The notes below the pieces were generated by a model. It searched no databases. It was not told the origin of the DNA and was given only the letters and a program-made list of their open reading frames with translations. From the NCBI GenBank assembly GCA_900546445.1, contig URCV01000012.1:1-41097 (forward strand): DNA of 41,097 bases. Reading direction: 5' to 3'. Of this stretch, positions 16,581 through 23,955 are shown one piece after another. A program made the position numbers and the translations under genes. Origin of the DNA: an uncultured Bacteroidales bacterium. GTDB taxonomy: Bacteria; Bacteroidota; Bacteroidia; Bacteroidales; UBA932. The stretch's first letter is position 1. Each line of letters starts with the position of its first letter.

Positions 16581-17915
16581 ATGGGAGTAAAGATATTTCA
16601 ACAATTGAAGGATTTGGTTAATATGAGCGACCAAATCGACATCGAATCTGCAAGCATTTCCATTAAAAAGGGCATTTTCTTCAAAGGCCAAAACGTCTTC
16701 ATTCTGACCTGTGCCATAGTCATAGCATCCGTGGGATTAAATCTTAACTCAATTCCTGTCATAATCGGTGCTATGTTGATTTCCCCTCTTATGGGTCCTA
16801 TCCTGGGACTGGGATTGGGAATCGGCACGAATGACCTCCCGCTTCTGAAGGATGCACTTAAGAACTTCGCCATTATGGTGGCCATTAGCATTATAGCGAG
16901 CACCATATACTTCATACTCTCTCCTCTTAACCCTGCACAAAGGACCGAGCTCCTGGCCCGCACGAACCCTACCATATACGACGTGCTCATCGCACTGTTC
17001 GGTGGCGCTGCCGGTATGCTCGAGAACACCAGAAAGGAAAAGGGTACTGTTCTTTCGGGCGTAGCCATCGCCACCGCCCTTATGCCTCCTCTCTGTACGG
17101 TGGGCTACGGACTGGCGAACCTCGATTGGCCATTCGTATTCGGAGCGCTCTATCTGTTCATAATCAACAGTATATTCATCGCGCTGGCGACCTTCCTCGT
17201 AGTAAAGTATCTTCGATTCCCGACAGTGGGAGTGACAGACGAGACGAAGAGCAAGAAAACTAAGAGAATCGTGGGAGTGGCTATGCTCCTCATCATAATC
17301 CCGTCCATACTCTCGGCTATTAACATCGTGAAGCAAAGTAACTTCGACAAGAGCGTGGAGACTCTGGTCGATAATAACAAGGTGCTGGGGAGGAGCTATA
17401 TTTTCGACTACACCGTACACCATAACGCTAAAGTTCCTACAGTGGATATCTTCGTCGCAGGAGAGCAGTTGGAATCTACCGAAAAGGATAGAATCTACGC
17501 TTCCGCAGAGAACCTGGGCATAAGACGCAATCAGGTATTCATTAAGGAAGACGCTACCGTAAAGGGCTCTGGGCTGGATTCAGACCTTATGAAGGGCATC
17601 TACGAGCATAATACCCAGACCATCAATGCGCTAAATAAGGAAGTGGATTCACTTCGCACCCTCGTTTCGGGATACCGCAAGAAGGAATTGCCTACAAAGT
17701 TGCTCACGATGGAGATCTGCGCCCAGCATAAGAACGTGTCGGACGTGATAATAAGCCGTGGCGCCGACGTAGACCCTAACACCGGACTTAGCCGCGAGAC
17801 TGTGGTAGCCATCCTAAGGGCAAAGCAAACCCTCTCGGACGATGAGATAACGACTCTACGCGACTGGCTCAAGGTTAGGCTTGGCAGCGACGAGGTGATA
17901 GTATTACAGCAATAA
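16581..17915 (+). CDS. DUF389 family membrane protein
   Basis: 444 residues from ATG 16581 (MGVKIFQQLK). After a short soluble start it has five to six membrane helices carrying the DUF389/TIGR00341 signatures: IPVIIGAMLISPLMGPILGLG, seen as IIGAMLISPLMGPILG, then GVAIATALMPPLCTVGYGL. The C-terminal 200 residues are soluble, probably cytoplasmic or periplasmic, and end in an acidic helix region. The family is widespread and uncharacterised. It leads a plus-strand run through a small membrane protein into a two-component system. Confidence 0.88.
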   Translation: MGVKIFQQLKDLVNMSDQIDIESASISIKKGIFFKGQNVFILTCAIVIASVGLNLNSIPVIIGAMLISPLMGPILGLGLGIGTNDLPLLKDALKNFAIMVAISIIASTIYFILSPLNPAQRTELLARTNPTIYDVLIALFGGAAGMLENTRKEKGTVLSGVAIATALMPPLCTVGYGLANLDWPFVFGALYLFIINSIFIALATFLVVKYLRFPTVGVTDETKSKKTKRIVGVAMLLIIIPSILSAINIVKQSNFDKSVETLVDNNKVLGRSYIFDYTVHHNAKVPTVDIFVAGEQLESTEKDRIYASAENLGIRRNQVFIKEDATVKGSGLDSDLMKGIYEHNTQTINALNKEVDSLRTLVSGYRKKELPTKLLTMEICAQHKNVSDVIISRGADVDPNTGLSRETVVAILRAKQTLSDDEITTLRDWLKVRLGSDEVIVLQQ

Positions 17916-17933
17916 ACCATTTGAATTTAGAAT

Positions 17934-18179
17934 ATGATAGCAGACATTATCGGCTGGATAGCCACCATTTTCAGAGGTGCAGGTATGCTCGCGAAGCATC
18001 CTGACGCAGTTAAGTACTTGGTTAGCATAGGAAACCTGTGCTGGATGATTAACGGCATAATAAGCCATAACACCCCGCTGATCGCAAGTAACGCATTCTG
18101 TCTGGCGGTAATGCTCTACGAGATAATCTCAAAGCAGATTAAAAGGAAAAAAGAACAGACGACTACTCCACAAGCCTAA
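17934..18179 (+). CDS. Small membrane protein, PQ-loop/SemiSWEET- or YgjV-like
   Basis: 81 residues with three hydrophobic segments (IIGWIATIFRGAGML, YLVSIGNLCWMINGIIS, PLIASNAFCLAVMLYEII) and a basic C-terminal tail (KQIKRKKEQ). The size and triple-helix arrangement recall half-transporters of the SemiSWEET/PQ-loop type and the YgjV family; I cannot confirm which. Its TAA stop overlaps the ATG of the response regulator (TAATG), so translation is coupled and the protein may work with that two-component system. Confidence 0.7.
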   Translation: MIADIIGWIATIFRGAGMLAKHPDAVKYLVSIGNLCWMINGIISHNTPLIASNAFCLAVMLYEIISKQIKRKKEQTTTPQA

Positions 18180-18862
18180 TGAGAATATTGGTTGTCGACG
18201 ACGAGGCAGACCTTAGGGAAATACTCCAATTCAACATCCAGTCTTGGGGTTACGACACGCTTTGCGCCGAAAGTGCCGAAAGTGCGCTGGAAATCATAAG
18301 GAGCGGCGAGAGCGTAGATTTAATCCTGCTCGACGTGATGCTTCCCGGGATGAGCGGGTTCAAATTGGCCTCCATAATCAGGGGCGAGATGAATCTTAGC
18401 ATTCCGATAATCTTTCTCACTGCTAAAATCAGCGAAAACGACATGCTTACCGGTTTCTCCGCCGGGGGCGACGACTACATCACCAAGCCATTCTCGATTA
18501 ACGAGGTAAGGGCTCGAATCCAGGCCGTGCTCAAGCGAAGCACTGCCACCTCGGACACGGCTCAGGAGCAAACGATTCACCTGCAGAGCCTTACGCTAGA
18601 CCCTGTGGCCCAGAAAGCCTTCGTGGACGGAAAGGAAATCGCCTTGTCTAAGAAGGAGTACGACATACTGCACCTGCTGGCAGCGAACCCGGGCCGATGC
18701 TTTTCACGCGGCGAATTTCTGGAAATGCTCTGGAAAGACAGTCCCTACATCACCGAGAGGACGGTGGACGTGCATATAGCCAGGATTCGGGCCAAGCTGG
18801 GAGCTAAATGTAAAGACCTTATCACGAACAGAATAGGCTTCGGATACTGCATAAACAAGTAA
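18179..18862 (+). CDS. OmpR/PhoB-family response regulator
   Basis: 227 residues. The receiver domain has the acidic pair D7-D8, phospho-acceptor D52 (LILLDVMLPGMSG), T81 and K103 (ITKPF). The C-terminal winged helix of OmpR/PhoB type runs from about residue 135 with SKKEYDILHLLAANPG and RTVDVHIARIRAKLG. It is expected to bind DNA as a dimer after phosphorylation. It overlaps the preceding small membrane gene by one base and is followed after 5 bases by its histidine kinase. A phosphate role is possible, given the PhoR-like kinase and the Pho-box-like repeats at 14101, but this is inference. Confidence 0.93.
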   Translation: MRILVVDDEADLREILQFNIQSWGYDTLCAESAESALEIIRSGESVDLILLDVMLPGMSGFKLASIIRGEMNLSIPIIFLTAKISENDMLTGFSAGGDDYITKPFSINEVRARIQAVLKRSTATSDTAQEQTIHLQSLTLDPVAQKAFVDGKEIALSKKEYDILHLLAANPGRCFSRGEFLEMLWKDSPYITERTVDVHIARIRAKLGAKCKDLITNRIGFGYCINK

Positions 18863-18867
18863 GCGCT

Positions 18868-19653
18868 ATGACTTGGTTTTACCTTACTCTCGCAGGACTG
18901 CTTCTCCTTTTCGCCTTCATTCTATACTTCATAGTGAAGAGCGCGAAGGAGCAGATGGACGAGAAGCTGAAAGCCCAGAAACGCCAGCTAACGAGTAACA
19001 TAGCACACGAGATAAGGACTCCCCTGGCCAGTGTCAGGGGCTATCTCGAGACTCTGGTGGAGATGCCAGAAATGGATGAGGCGCATAAGCGCCAGTTCAT
19101 CGAAAGGGCCTATTCGCAGACCATCAGGCTCTCTAACCTTATAACCGACATCTCCCTCATCACCAAGATAGAGCAGGACCCTGCGGCCCTGCCTAAGGAG
19201 TATATAGGCGTAAGGAAACTGGTTGACGACATAGTGACGCAGCTAAGCGGAAGAATTAGCGAAAAGGGCGTAAAGGTAGAAAATGAGATAGGTGAAGAAG
19301 TGTCGGTAAGGGCGAACCAGCCCCTTCTCTATGCCACATTCAGAAACCTTATCGAGAACTCGCTACGATATGCAGGACAGGACTTTACGATAAACATCTC
19401 CTGCGATGCGGAATCCGACGACAAGCTGCATTTCCGCTATTACGACACCGGGAAAGGGATAGATGCTAAGGAGTTGGAGAAGATATTCGAGCGATTCTAC
19501 AGGGTCAAGGGCTCGTCTAACTCGGAAGGCTCGGGACTGGGCCTTTCCATCGTAAAAAACGCCGTGGAGTACCATGGCGGACATATCACTGCGAGCGAGC
19601 ACAAAGGAGGAGGGCTCGAATTCAACTTCTATCTGACTAATAAAACTTCTTAA
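18868..19653 (+). CDS. Membrane sensor histidine kinase, minimal PhoR-like
   Basis: 261 residues. One N-terminal membrane helix (residues 3-23) is followed directly by a HisKA domain with phospho-acceptor H47 in SNIAHEIRTPLASVRGYLET and a HATPase domain with N box (NLIENSLRYA), G1 (DTGKGIDAKE), F box (FERFYRV) and G2 (GSGLGLSIV). There is no periplasmic or PAS sensor domain, so the signal is probably read through the membrane segment or a partner such as the small membrane protein or DUF389 protein. The 3' end overlaps the convergent DUF4250 gene by 17 bases. Confidence 0.93.
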   Translation: MTWFYLTLAGLLLLFAFILYFIVKSAKEQMDEKLKAQKRQLTSNIAHEIRTPLASVRGYLETLVEMPEMDEAHKRQFIERAYSQTIRLSNLITDISLITKIEQDPAALPKEYIGVRKLVDDIVTQLSGRISEKGVKVENEIGEEVSVRANQPLLYATFRNLIENSLRYAGQDFTINISCDAESDDKLHFRYYDTGKGIDAKELEKIFERFYRVKGSSNSEGSGLGLSIVKNAVEYHGGHITASEHKGGGLEFNFYLTNKTS

Positions 19654-19822
19654 GAGTCTCGGAATAGTGGAATCCGGCATCGGCCAATTTCCTTTCCAAC
19701 TCTGCGCGATCTTCGTGATAATAATCGCAGATTTCATCCAAATTATCGAATTCTTCGTCTCGAAGAAGAAAATTTATGGCCGACACGAGCATCGGCATAT
19801 CGTTTTCAGGTAAATGTTCCAT
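19637..19822 (-). CDS. DUF4250 domain protein
   Basis: 61 residues. The pattern LPENDMPMLVSAINFLLRDE then LDEICDYYHEDRAELERKL and a final GFHYSETLKKFY fits DUF4250, a short helical family of unknown function. It is the last gene of the minus-strand operon starting with the COG0523 GTPase, 3 bases after the 85-aa gene. It converges on the histidine kinase. Confidence 0.75.
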   Translation of the reverse strand: MEHLPENDMPMLVSAINFLLRDEEFDNLDEICDYYHEDRAELERKLADAGFHYSETLKKFY

Positions 19823-19825
19823 TTC

Positions 19826-20083
19826 TTACATTAGTTTGTTCAATTCTTCTACGGCCTGCGCCAAATCCCCTTCGAAGCCATCGTGCTCCATTAGAAAGGA
19901 AGGCTTTCCCTTAGAGATGTATCGGTAAAGCTCCGAGTTCATACTCATGGCATAGGAGGCCACTACGTTCTCGATTTCGTCTCTCTGTCCAGGGTCCGAC
20001 GAATCCTTATAGACGTTAAGCTTCTGGTGGAAAATGCAGTAGGCCCACTGCACATTGTCTTTCGAAAAAACCGGCTTACACAT
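19826..20083 (-). CDS. Hypothetical protein, 85 aa
   Basis: A small acidic, helical protein beginning MCKPVFSKDNVQWAYCIFHQ and ending DLAQAVEELNKLM. I recognise no family. It overlaps the WYL regulator by 8 bases upstream and is followed after 3 bases by the DUF4250 gene, so it belongs to the same operon. Confidence 0.65.
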   Translation of the reverse strand: MCKPVFSKDNVQWAYCIFHQKLNVYKDSSDPGQRDEIENVVASYAMSMNSELYRYISKGKPSFLMEHDGFEGDLAQAVEELNKLM

Positions 20084-20984
20084 ACTCCGAAAGGTTCTTT
20101 CGTATAAAATCCTTCACGTATTCCACGAACTCGGGCGAATCCACTATCTTAATGTCGCTGCTGAGCCCGAGATAGAATCGTCCTATGCCCTCGTAGCCAT
20201 GCACCATCGTATCCAGAATCCACTCGTCCCCGCTGCGAGTGATATCCTTCTCTGCGAGCGGATACTCCTCTACCAGAAGGGTCTTGGCCAAGACCGTCAT
20301 CCTCAGCACCACCCTCGACGGCTTTTTGCCGCTGCTCATACGGAAAACATCCATTCCGAACTTCCTGTGGCTGCTTTCGGCTATCCAATCCCTGTCCCTG
20401 ATTTCTACCTCCCCTATTCTCGACACCTTGAAGATCTTGTTCTTTCCATCCTCTATGTCATAGGCCCACACGTCTACATAGTCCGTAGTGAATCCGAACG
20501 GCTCCACCCATCTGTCTCGAATCGTGTGTGAATTACCTGACTCATAATCTTTAAGCGTCACCTGCTTTTTCTTTTTAGCCGCTTCCGAGAGCCTTTCCAC
20601 GTGAGTGGCGTTACTGCGCTCGTCCACGAAGGTGTCTATGGCCGTGGAATCGTAGATGACTGCCAATTTCTCCTTAAGCCCCTTCTTCAGAGAATTGGAA
20701 GAACTGAGCCTGTCTATGAGACTGTTTACCAGATAGGCCTCTTCGTCCGAGAAATACAGGAGGCCCTCGAGCTTGGGAGCCTCCTCAGGTATGGATTCTA
20801 TCTTATAGACGCTGCCGTAGAGCCTAACCACCGCAAATCCGGCATTCTTAAAGGTGTCGATATAGCGATAAATCGTGCGCGGCGACATCTGCAGCTTCTC
20901 TGCCAATTCGTCTATAGTATAGTTGAAACTGCCTGACATATAATTCATCAGACGAAGTACGCGTTCTATCTTAGGCTGATCCAT
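20076..20984 (-). CDS. WYL-domain transcriptional regulator
   Basis: 302 residues. An N-terminal DeoR-like winged helix (TIDELAEKLQMSPRTIYRYI) is followed by a WYL domain, recognisable from about residue 130 (WVEPFGFTTDYVDVWAYD) and a C-terminal WCX-like extension. WYL proteins bind nucleic acid or nucleotide ligands and regulate DNA-repair, defence or metabolic genes. The ATG overlaps the cstA stop as TAATG, giving tight translational coupling, so this one probably controls its own operon of carbon-uptake genes. That target is inferred. Confidence 0.9.
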   Translation of the reverse strand: MDQPKIERVLRLMNYMSGSFNYTIDELAEKLQMSPRTIYRYIDTFKNAGFAVVRLYGSVYKIESIPEEAPKLEGLLYFSDEEAYLVNSLIDRLSSSNSLKKGLKEKLAVIYDSTAIDTFVDERSNATHVERLSEAAKKKKQVTLKDYESGNSHTIRDRWVEPFGFTTDYVDVWAYDIEDGKNKIFKVSRIGEVEIRDRDWIAESSHRKFGMDVFRMSSGKKPSRVVLRMTVLAKTLLVEEYPLAEKDITRSGDEWILDTMVHGYEGIGRFYLGLSSDIKIVDSPEFVEYVKDFIRKNLSEYV

Positions 20985-22432
20985 TACTGCTTTTTCAATC
21001 TGTTATGACGTGCCACGTAAAACAAGAGCACGCTCACTGCAAATATACCCACTCCCAGGTAAGGAATGCAGGCGTCGCTGAGGTTGAATCCTATCTTGGC
21101 AGTGAAGATGTAGGTAGTCGTAACCGAAGTCATAAATGCCGCAGGGAAAAGCGTGAGCATATAGGCCCACTTTCCCTTGCGCTTCGACAGGTAGGCCGTT
21201 ATGGTCCACAATGCCAGCGCCGCGAGGGTCTGATTGGCCCATCCGAAATAGCGCCAGATGCGGTCGAACCCGTCGGCGTCGGAGATATTGAACCACAGCA
21301 GCGCACCGGTGAGCACGAAGACAGGTATGCTTATGGCCAATCTGTTCTTAATCGAGCTTTGGTCCAGATGCAGCGCTTCCGCCACGATGAGACGCACGCT
21401 TCGAAGGGCAGTGTCGCCGCTCGTTATAGGAGCCGCTACCACGCCCATAATGGCGAGCAGGCCGCCCAGCACTCCGAGCCAATGCTTGCTCACTATTGTG
21501 ACTACTTGCGGAGCTGCGCTGACCCCTTCCGCACCCATCTCCGCATTACCTCCGCAGAAGAAGAAATAGGAAGAGACTGCTGCCCAAATTAGGGCCACGA
21601 TGCCTTCTGTGACCATAGCGCCATAGAAGATAGGCCTGCCAAGCTTCTCGTTATCCATACATCTGGCCATAAGTGGTGACTGGGTGGCGTGGAATCCGCT
21701 CACCGCGCCGCAGGCTATGGTGATGAAAAGACAAGGGAAGATGTGGCCGGCAGAAGGATTGCGGTTCTGAAGACCATCCCAAAGTTCCGGCATATTCGTA
21801 GGCCATTTAATTATAAGACAGACTAATAGCGATACTGCCATAAATAGCAGAGCAAACGCGAATACGGGATATATCTTTCCTATTATCTTGTCGATGGGAA
21901 CGAAAGTGGCTACTACATAGTAAACCAGTATTACGGCCACCCAGATGAAGGTAGTATCGAAGGACTTGGACGTCAAGTCACCTATTATCAACGCCGGGCT
22001 GTACACGAATACGGCACCTACCAGTAAGAGCATCAATGCCGAGAATCCTATGGCGAAAGGCTTGGCCTTACGGCTGAGGTGCTCCCCGACCAGCTCCGGG
22101 AGTCCCACTCCGCCGCTTCTGACAGAGAGCATGCCGGTCATATAGTCGTGGACCGCTCCGCCGAAGATGCAACCCAGCACTATCCACAGATAGCACGAAG
22201 GTCCGAAACGGGCGCCGAGAATGGCACCGAAGATGGGGCCCGTTCCCGCGATGTTAAGGAATTGGATCATAAACACCTTCCACGAAGGAAGGAGCACATA
22301 GTCGATTCCGTCGGCCTTACTGTGCGCCGGGGTAAGCCTGTTCTTGTCCGGTCCGAACACTTTCTCCACGAAGCGTCCGTAGACGAAATAGCCTAAAATC
22401 AAGGCTGCGATGCTTATCAGTAGTGTTATCAT
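20984..22432 (-). CDS. cstA: CstA-family peptide/pyruvate transporter
   Basis: 482 residues with about 12 to 13 membrane helices, the short form usual in Bacteroidales (E. coli CstA/BtsT are about 700). Signature stretches are HSKADGIDYVLLPSWKVF, FLNIAGTGPIFGAILGARFGP (read as IAGTGPIFGAILGA) and GAVHDYMTGMLSVRSGG. CstA relatives take up peptides or pyruvate at the inner membrane during carbon limitation. In E. coli the homologue btsT sits with yjiX and the COG0523 GTPase gene yjiA. Here too a COG0523 GTPase lies immediately upstream, so that pairing is conserved across phyla. Confidence 0.93.
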   Translation of the reverse strand: MITLLISIAALILGYFVYGRFVEKVFGPDKNRLTPAHSKADGIDYVLLPSWKVFMIQFLNIAGTGPIFGAILGARFGPSCYLWIVLGCIFGGAVHDYMTGMLSVRSGGVGLPELVGEHLSRKAKPFAIGFSALMLLLVGAVFVYSPALIIGDLTSKSFDTTFIWVAVILVYYVVATFVPIDKIIGKIYPVFAFALLFMAVSLLVCLIIKWPTNMPELWDGLQNRNPSAGHIFPCLFITIACGAVSGFHATQSPLMARCMDNEKLGRPIFYGAMVTEGIVALIWAAVSSYFFFCGGNAEMGAEGVSAAPQVVTIVSKHWLGVLGGLLAIMGVVAAPITSGDTALRSVRLIVAEALHLDQSSIKNRLAISIPVFVLTGALLWFNISDADGFDRIWRYFGWANQTLAALALWTITAYLSKRKGKWAYMLTLFPAAFMTSVTTTYIFTAKIGFNLSDACIPYLGVGIFAVSVLLFYVARHNRLKKQ

Positions 22433-22441
22433 AGCGTACGA

Positions 22442-22519
22442 CTAAAAAATCCTTCCTATAAAATCCGTGAGGTAATCACGCACTTGGCCGGTAGCGTCGT
22501 TCATCTCCTTATGTTTCAT
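22442..22519 (-). CDS. Candidate 25-aa small protein between GTPase and cstA
   Basis: The frame reads MKHKEMNDATGQVRDYL then TDFIGRIF and TAG. Its ATG overlaps the GTPase stop as ATGA, and its stop is 9 bases before the cstA ATG, so the packing is that of a real operon gene. It occupies the place that yjiX/ybdD has next to cstA in Enterobacteria, yet it is far shorter and not similar. A second in-frame ATG is at 22504. It could also be a coupling or leader ORF with no functional product. Confidence 0.35.
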   Translation of the reverse strand: MKHKEMNDATGQVRDYLTDFIGRIF

Positions 22520-23871
22520 TTGATTATACACTCGTCTACCAGGCACGCATCGAGTCCGCGGGCCAATTCCTCCTTATCGAGGTGCTGTCCTATGAAAACG
22601 AGTTTCTGCATTCTGTCGCCGTAGGTCCTATCCCAATCGCGCTGAAGCACAGGGTCGGCTTCCAGCATCCTCTCGAGCTGCGCGGCCGGCATGGTGGCAT
22701 ACCATTGGCCTGCATTCTTAAGGCTCATCTGCTTGCCTGCCTGCTCGAAAAGGTAGCATATATCGGTATTATCGGTGAAATAGCACAGACCCTTCGTCCT
22801 AATCACGTTCTTAGGCCAATTCCGCGACAGGAAGAAGTCGAACTTGTTAATGTCGAAAGGCTGACGGCGATAGTAAACGTATGTGCCTATGCCGTACTCT
22901 TCCACTTCCCCGCCTTCGTGGTCATGATGATGGTGATGGTGGTGTTCGTGCTCGTGGTCGTCATCGTGCTCCTCGTGCTCATCTTCGTCGTAGTGGTCAT
23001 CGTGGTGATGGTGCCCGTGCTCGTCTTCGTCGTGGTGGTCATCGTGGTGATGGTGCTCGTGCTCATCTTCGTCGTGGTGGTGTTCGTGCTCTTCGTGCTC
23101 CTCGTGCCCGAAGTGTTCCACTTCGTCGTCGGCGGGAGCCCCGCCTTCCACCTTGCTAATCCAGGTGGCACTCGTCGCCACCTTCTCGAAATCAAACAAA
23201 TGCGTGTTCAGAATCTTATCCAAGTCGACCTCGCCATAATCGCACTCGATAATCTGAGCCTTAGGCTGAAGCGTACTAATTATCTGCTTTATCTTTCCGA
23301 GCTCCGAAGGACTCACCTCCGACGCCTTGTTAAGAAGAATGATGTTACAGAACTCTATCTGCTGGATGACGAGGCTCTCCAAGTCCTCCTCACCTATTTG
23401 GTCGCCCACGAGCGAATCTCCGCTCTCGAACTCGTCGCGCATACGCAGCGCATCCACCACGGTCACTATGCAGTCGAGTCTCGCGATGCCGTCCTTTATG
23501 AACTGCACGCCCATGGAAGGGATGCTGCAGATGGTCTGGGCGATAGGCTCCGGCTCGCAAATGCCGCTCGCCTCTATTACTATATAGTCGAACTTACGCT
23601 GGGATACTATGTCGCAGATTTGCTGGACCAAGTCCATCTTAAGGGTGCAGCAGATGCATCCGTTCTGAAGCGCAACCAGACTGTCGTCTTTCTGTCCCAC
23701 TACTCCGCCCTGCTCGATGAGCGAGGCGTCTATGTTAACTTCACCTATGTCGTTAACTATTACGGCGAACTTTACCCCTTTCTTATTATTTAGGATTCTG
23801 TTTACGAGCGTAGTTTTGCCGCTTCCGAGATAACCGGTCAGAAGCAGGACCGGAATTTCATTCAATGCCAT
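22516..23871 (-). CDS. COG0523 (CobW/YjiA-type) GTPase with long His-rich metal-binding insert
   Basis: 451 residues from ATG 23871 (MALNEIPVLL). The upstream ATG at 23895 would precede the transcription start predicted from the -7 box. Walker A is GYLGSGKTT (13-21), and the metallochaperone motif CxCC is C72-I-C-C75. The C-terminal CobW domain begins near KFDFFLSRNWPKNVIRTKG. Between the domains, residues 251-319 are almost only His, Asp and Glu, including 14-residue tandem repeats starting DEDEH. Such proteins load zinc or other metals in a GTP-dependent way, and the insert could store or buffer metal. It leads the operon with cstA. Confidence 0.92.
   Translation of the reverse strand: MALNEIPVLLLTGYLGSGKTTLVNRILNNKKGVKFAVIVNDIGEVNIDASLIEQGGVVGQKDDSLVALQNGCICCTLKMDLVQQICDIVSQRKFDYIVIEASGICEPEPIAQTICSIPSMGVQFIKDGIARLDCIVTVVDALRMRDEFESGDSLVGDQIGEEDLESLVIQQIEFCNIILLNKASEVSPSELGKIKQIISTLQPKAQIIECDYGEVDLDKILNTHLFDFEKVATSATWISKVEGGAPADDEVEHFGHEEHEEHEHHHDEDEHEHHHHDDHHDEDEHGHHHHDDHYDEDEHEEHDDDHEHEHHHHHHHDHEGGEVEEYGIGTYVYYRRQPFDINKFDFFLSRNWPKNVIRTKGLCYFTDNTDICYLFEQAGKQMSLKNAGQWYATMPAAQLERMLEADPVLQRDWDRTYGDRMQKLVFIGQHLDKEELARGLDACLVDECIIK
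22978..23082. repeat. 42-bp tandem repeats encoding the His/Asp/Glu insert
   Basis: Two complete 42-bp units at 22978-23019 and 23020-23061 differ at few bases, and a third unit begins at 23062 and decays after about 20 bases. They encode 14-residue blocks, and slippage at this site would change the length of the metal-binding insert in steps of 14 residues without a frameshift. Confidence 0.7.
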
Positions 23872-23896
23872 AATCAAAACAAGTTTTATGATCATA

Positions 23897-23904
23897 CAAA
23901 TTTA
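23897..23904 (-). promoter_or_regulatory. Bacteroidota -7 box for the GTPase-cstA-WYL operon
   Basis: Minus strand TAAATTTG, 25 bases upstream of the chosen GTPase ATG and touching the alternative ATG at 23895. Confidence 0.55.
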
Positions 23905-23924
23905 CGATTATTCTCGAAATATAC

Positions 23925-23932
23925 TATCTTTG
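23925..23932 (+). promoter_or_regulatory. Bacteroidota -7 box for the GHL10 lipoprotein and mnmE
   Basis: TATCTTTG, 23 bases before the ATG at 23956, divergent from the GTPase promoter. Confidence 0.6.
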
Positions 23933-23955
23933 CAAACCTCAATTTCAGATACGAT

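Noticed and set aside
22978..23082. CRISPR or intergenic satellite
   Set aside because: Repeats lie inside a coding sequence and keep its frame (14 codons).
22582..23793. 403-codon plus-strand frame opposite the COG0523 GTPase
   Set aside because: Antisense shadow caused by the codon bias and the His-rich repeats; valine/leucine-rich nonsense with no family, while the minus strand has all GTPase motifs.
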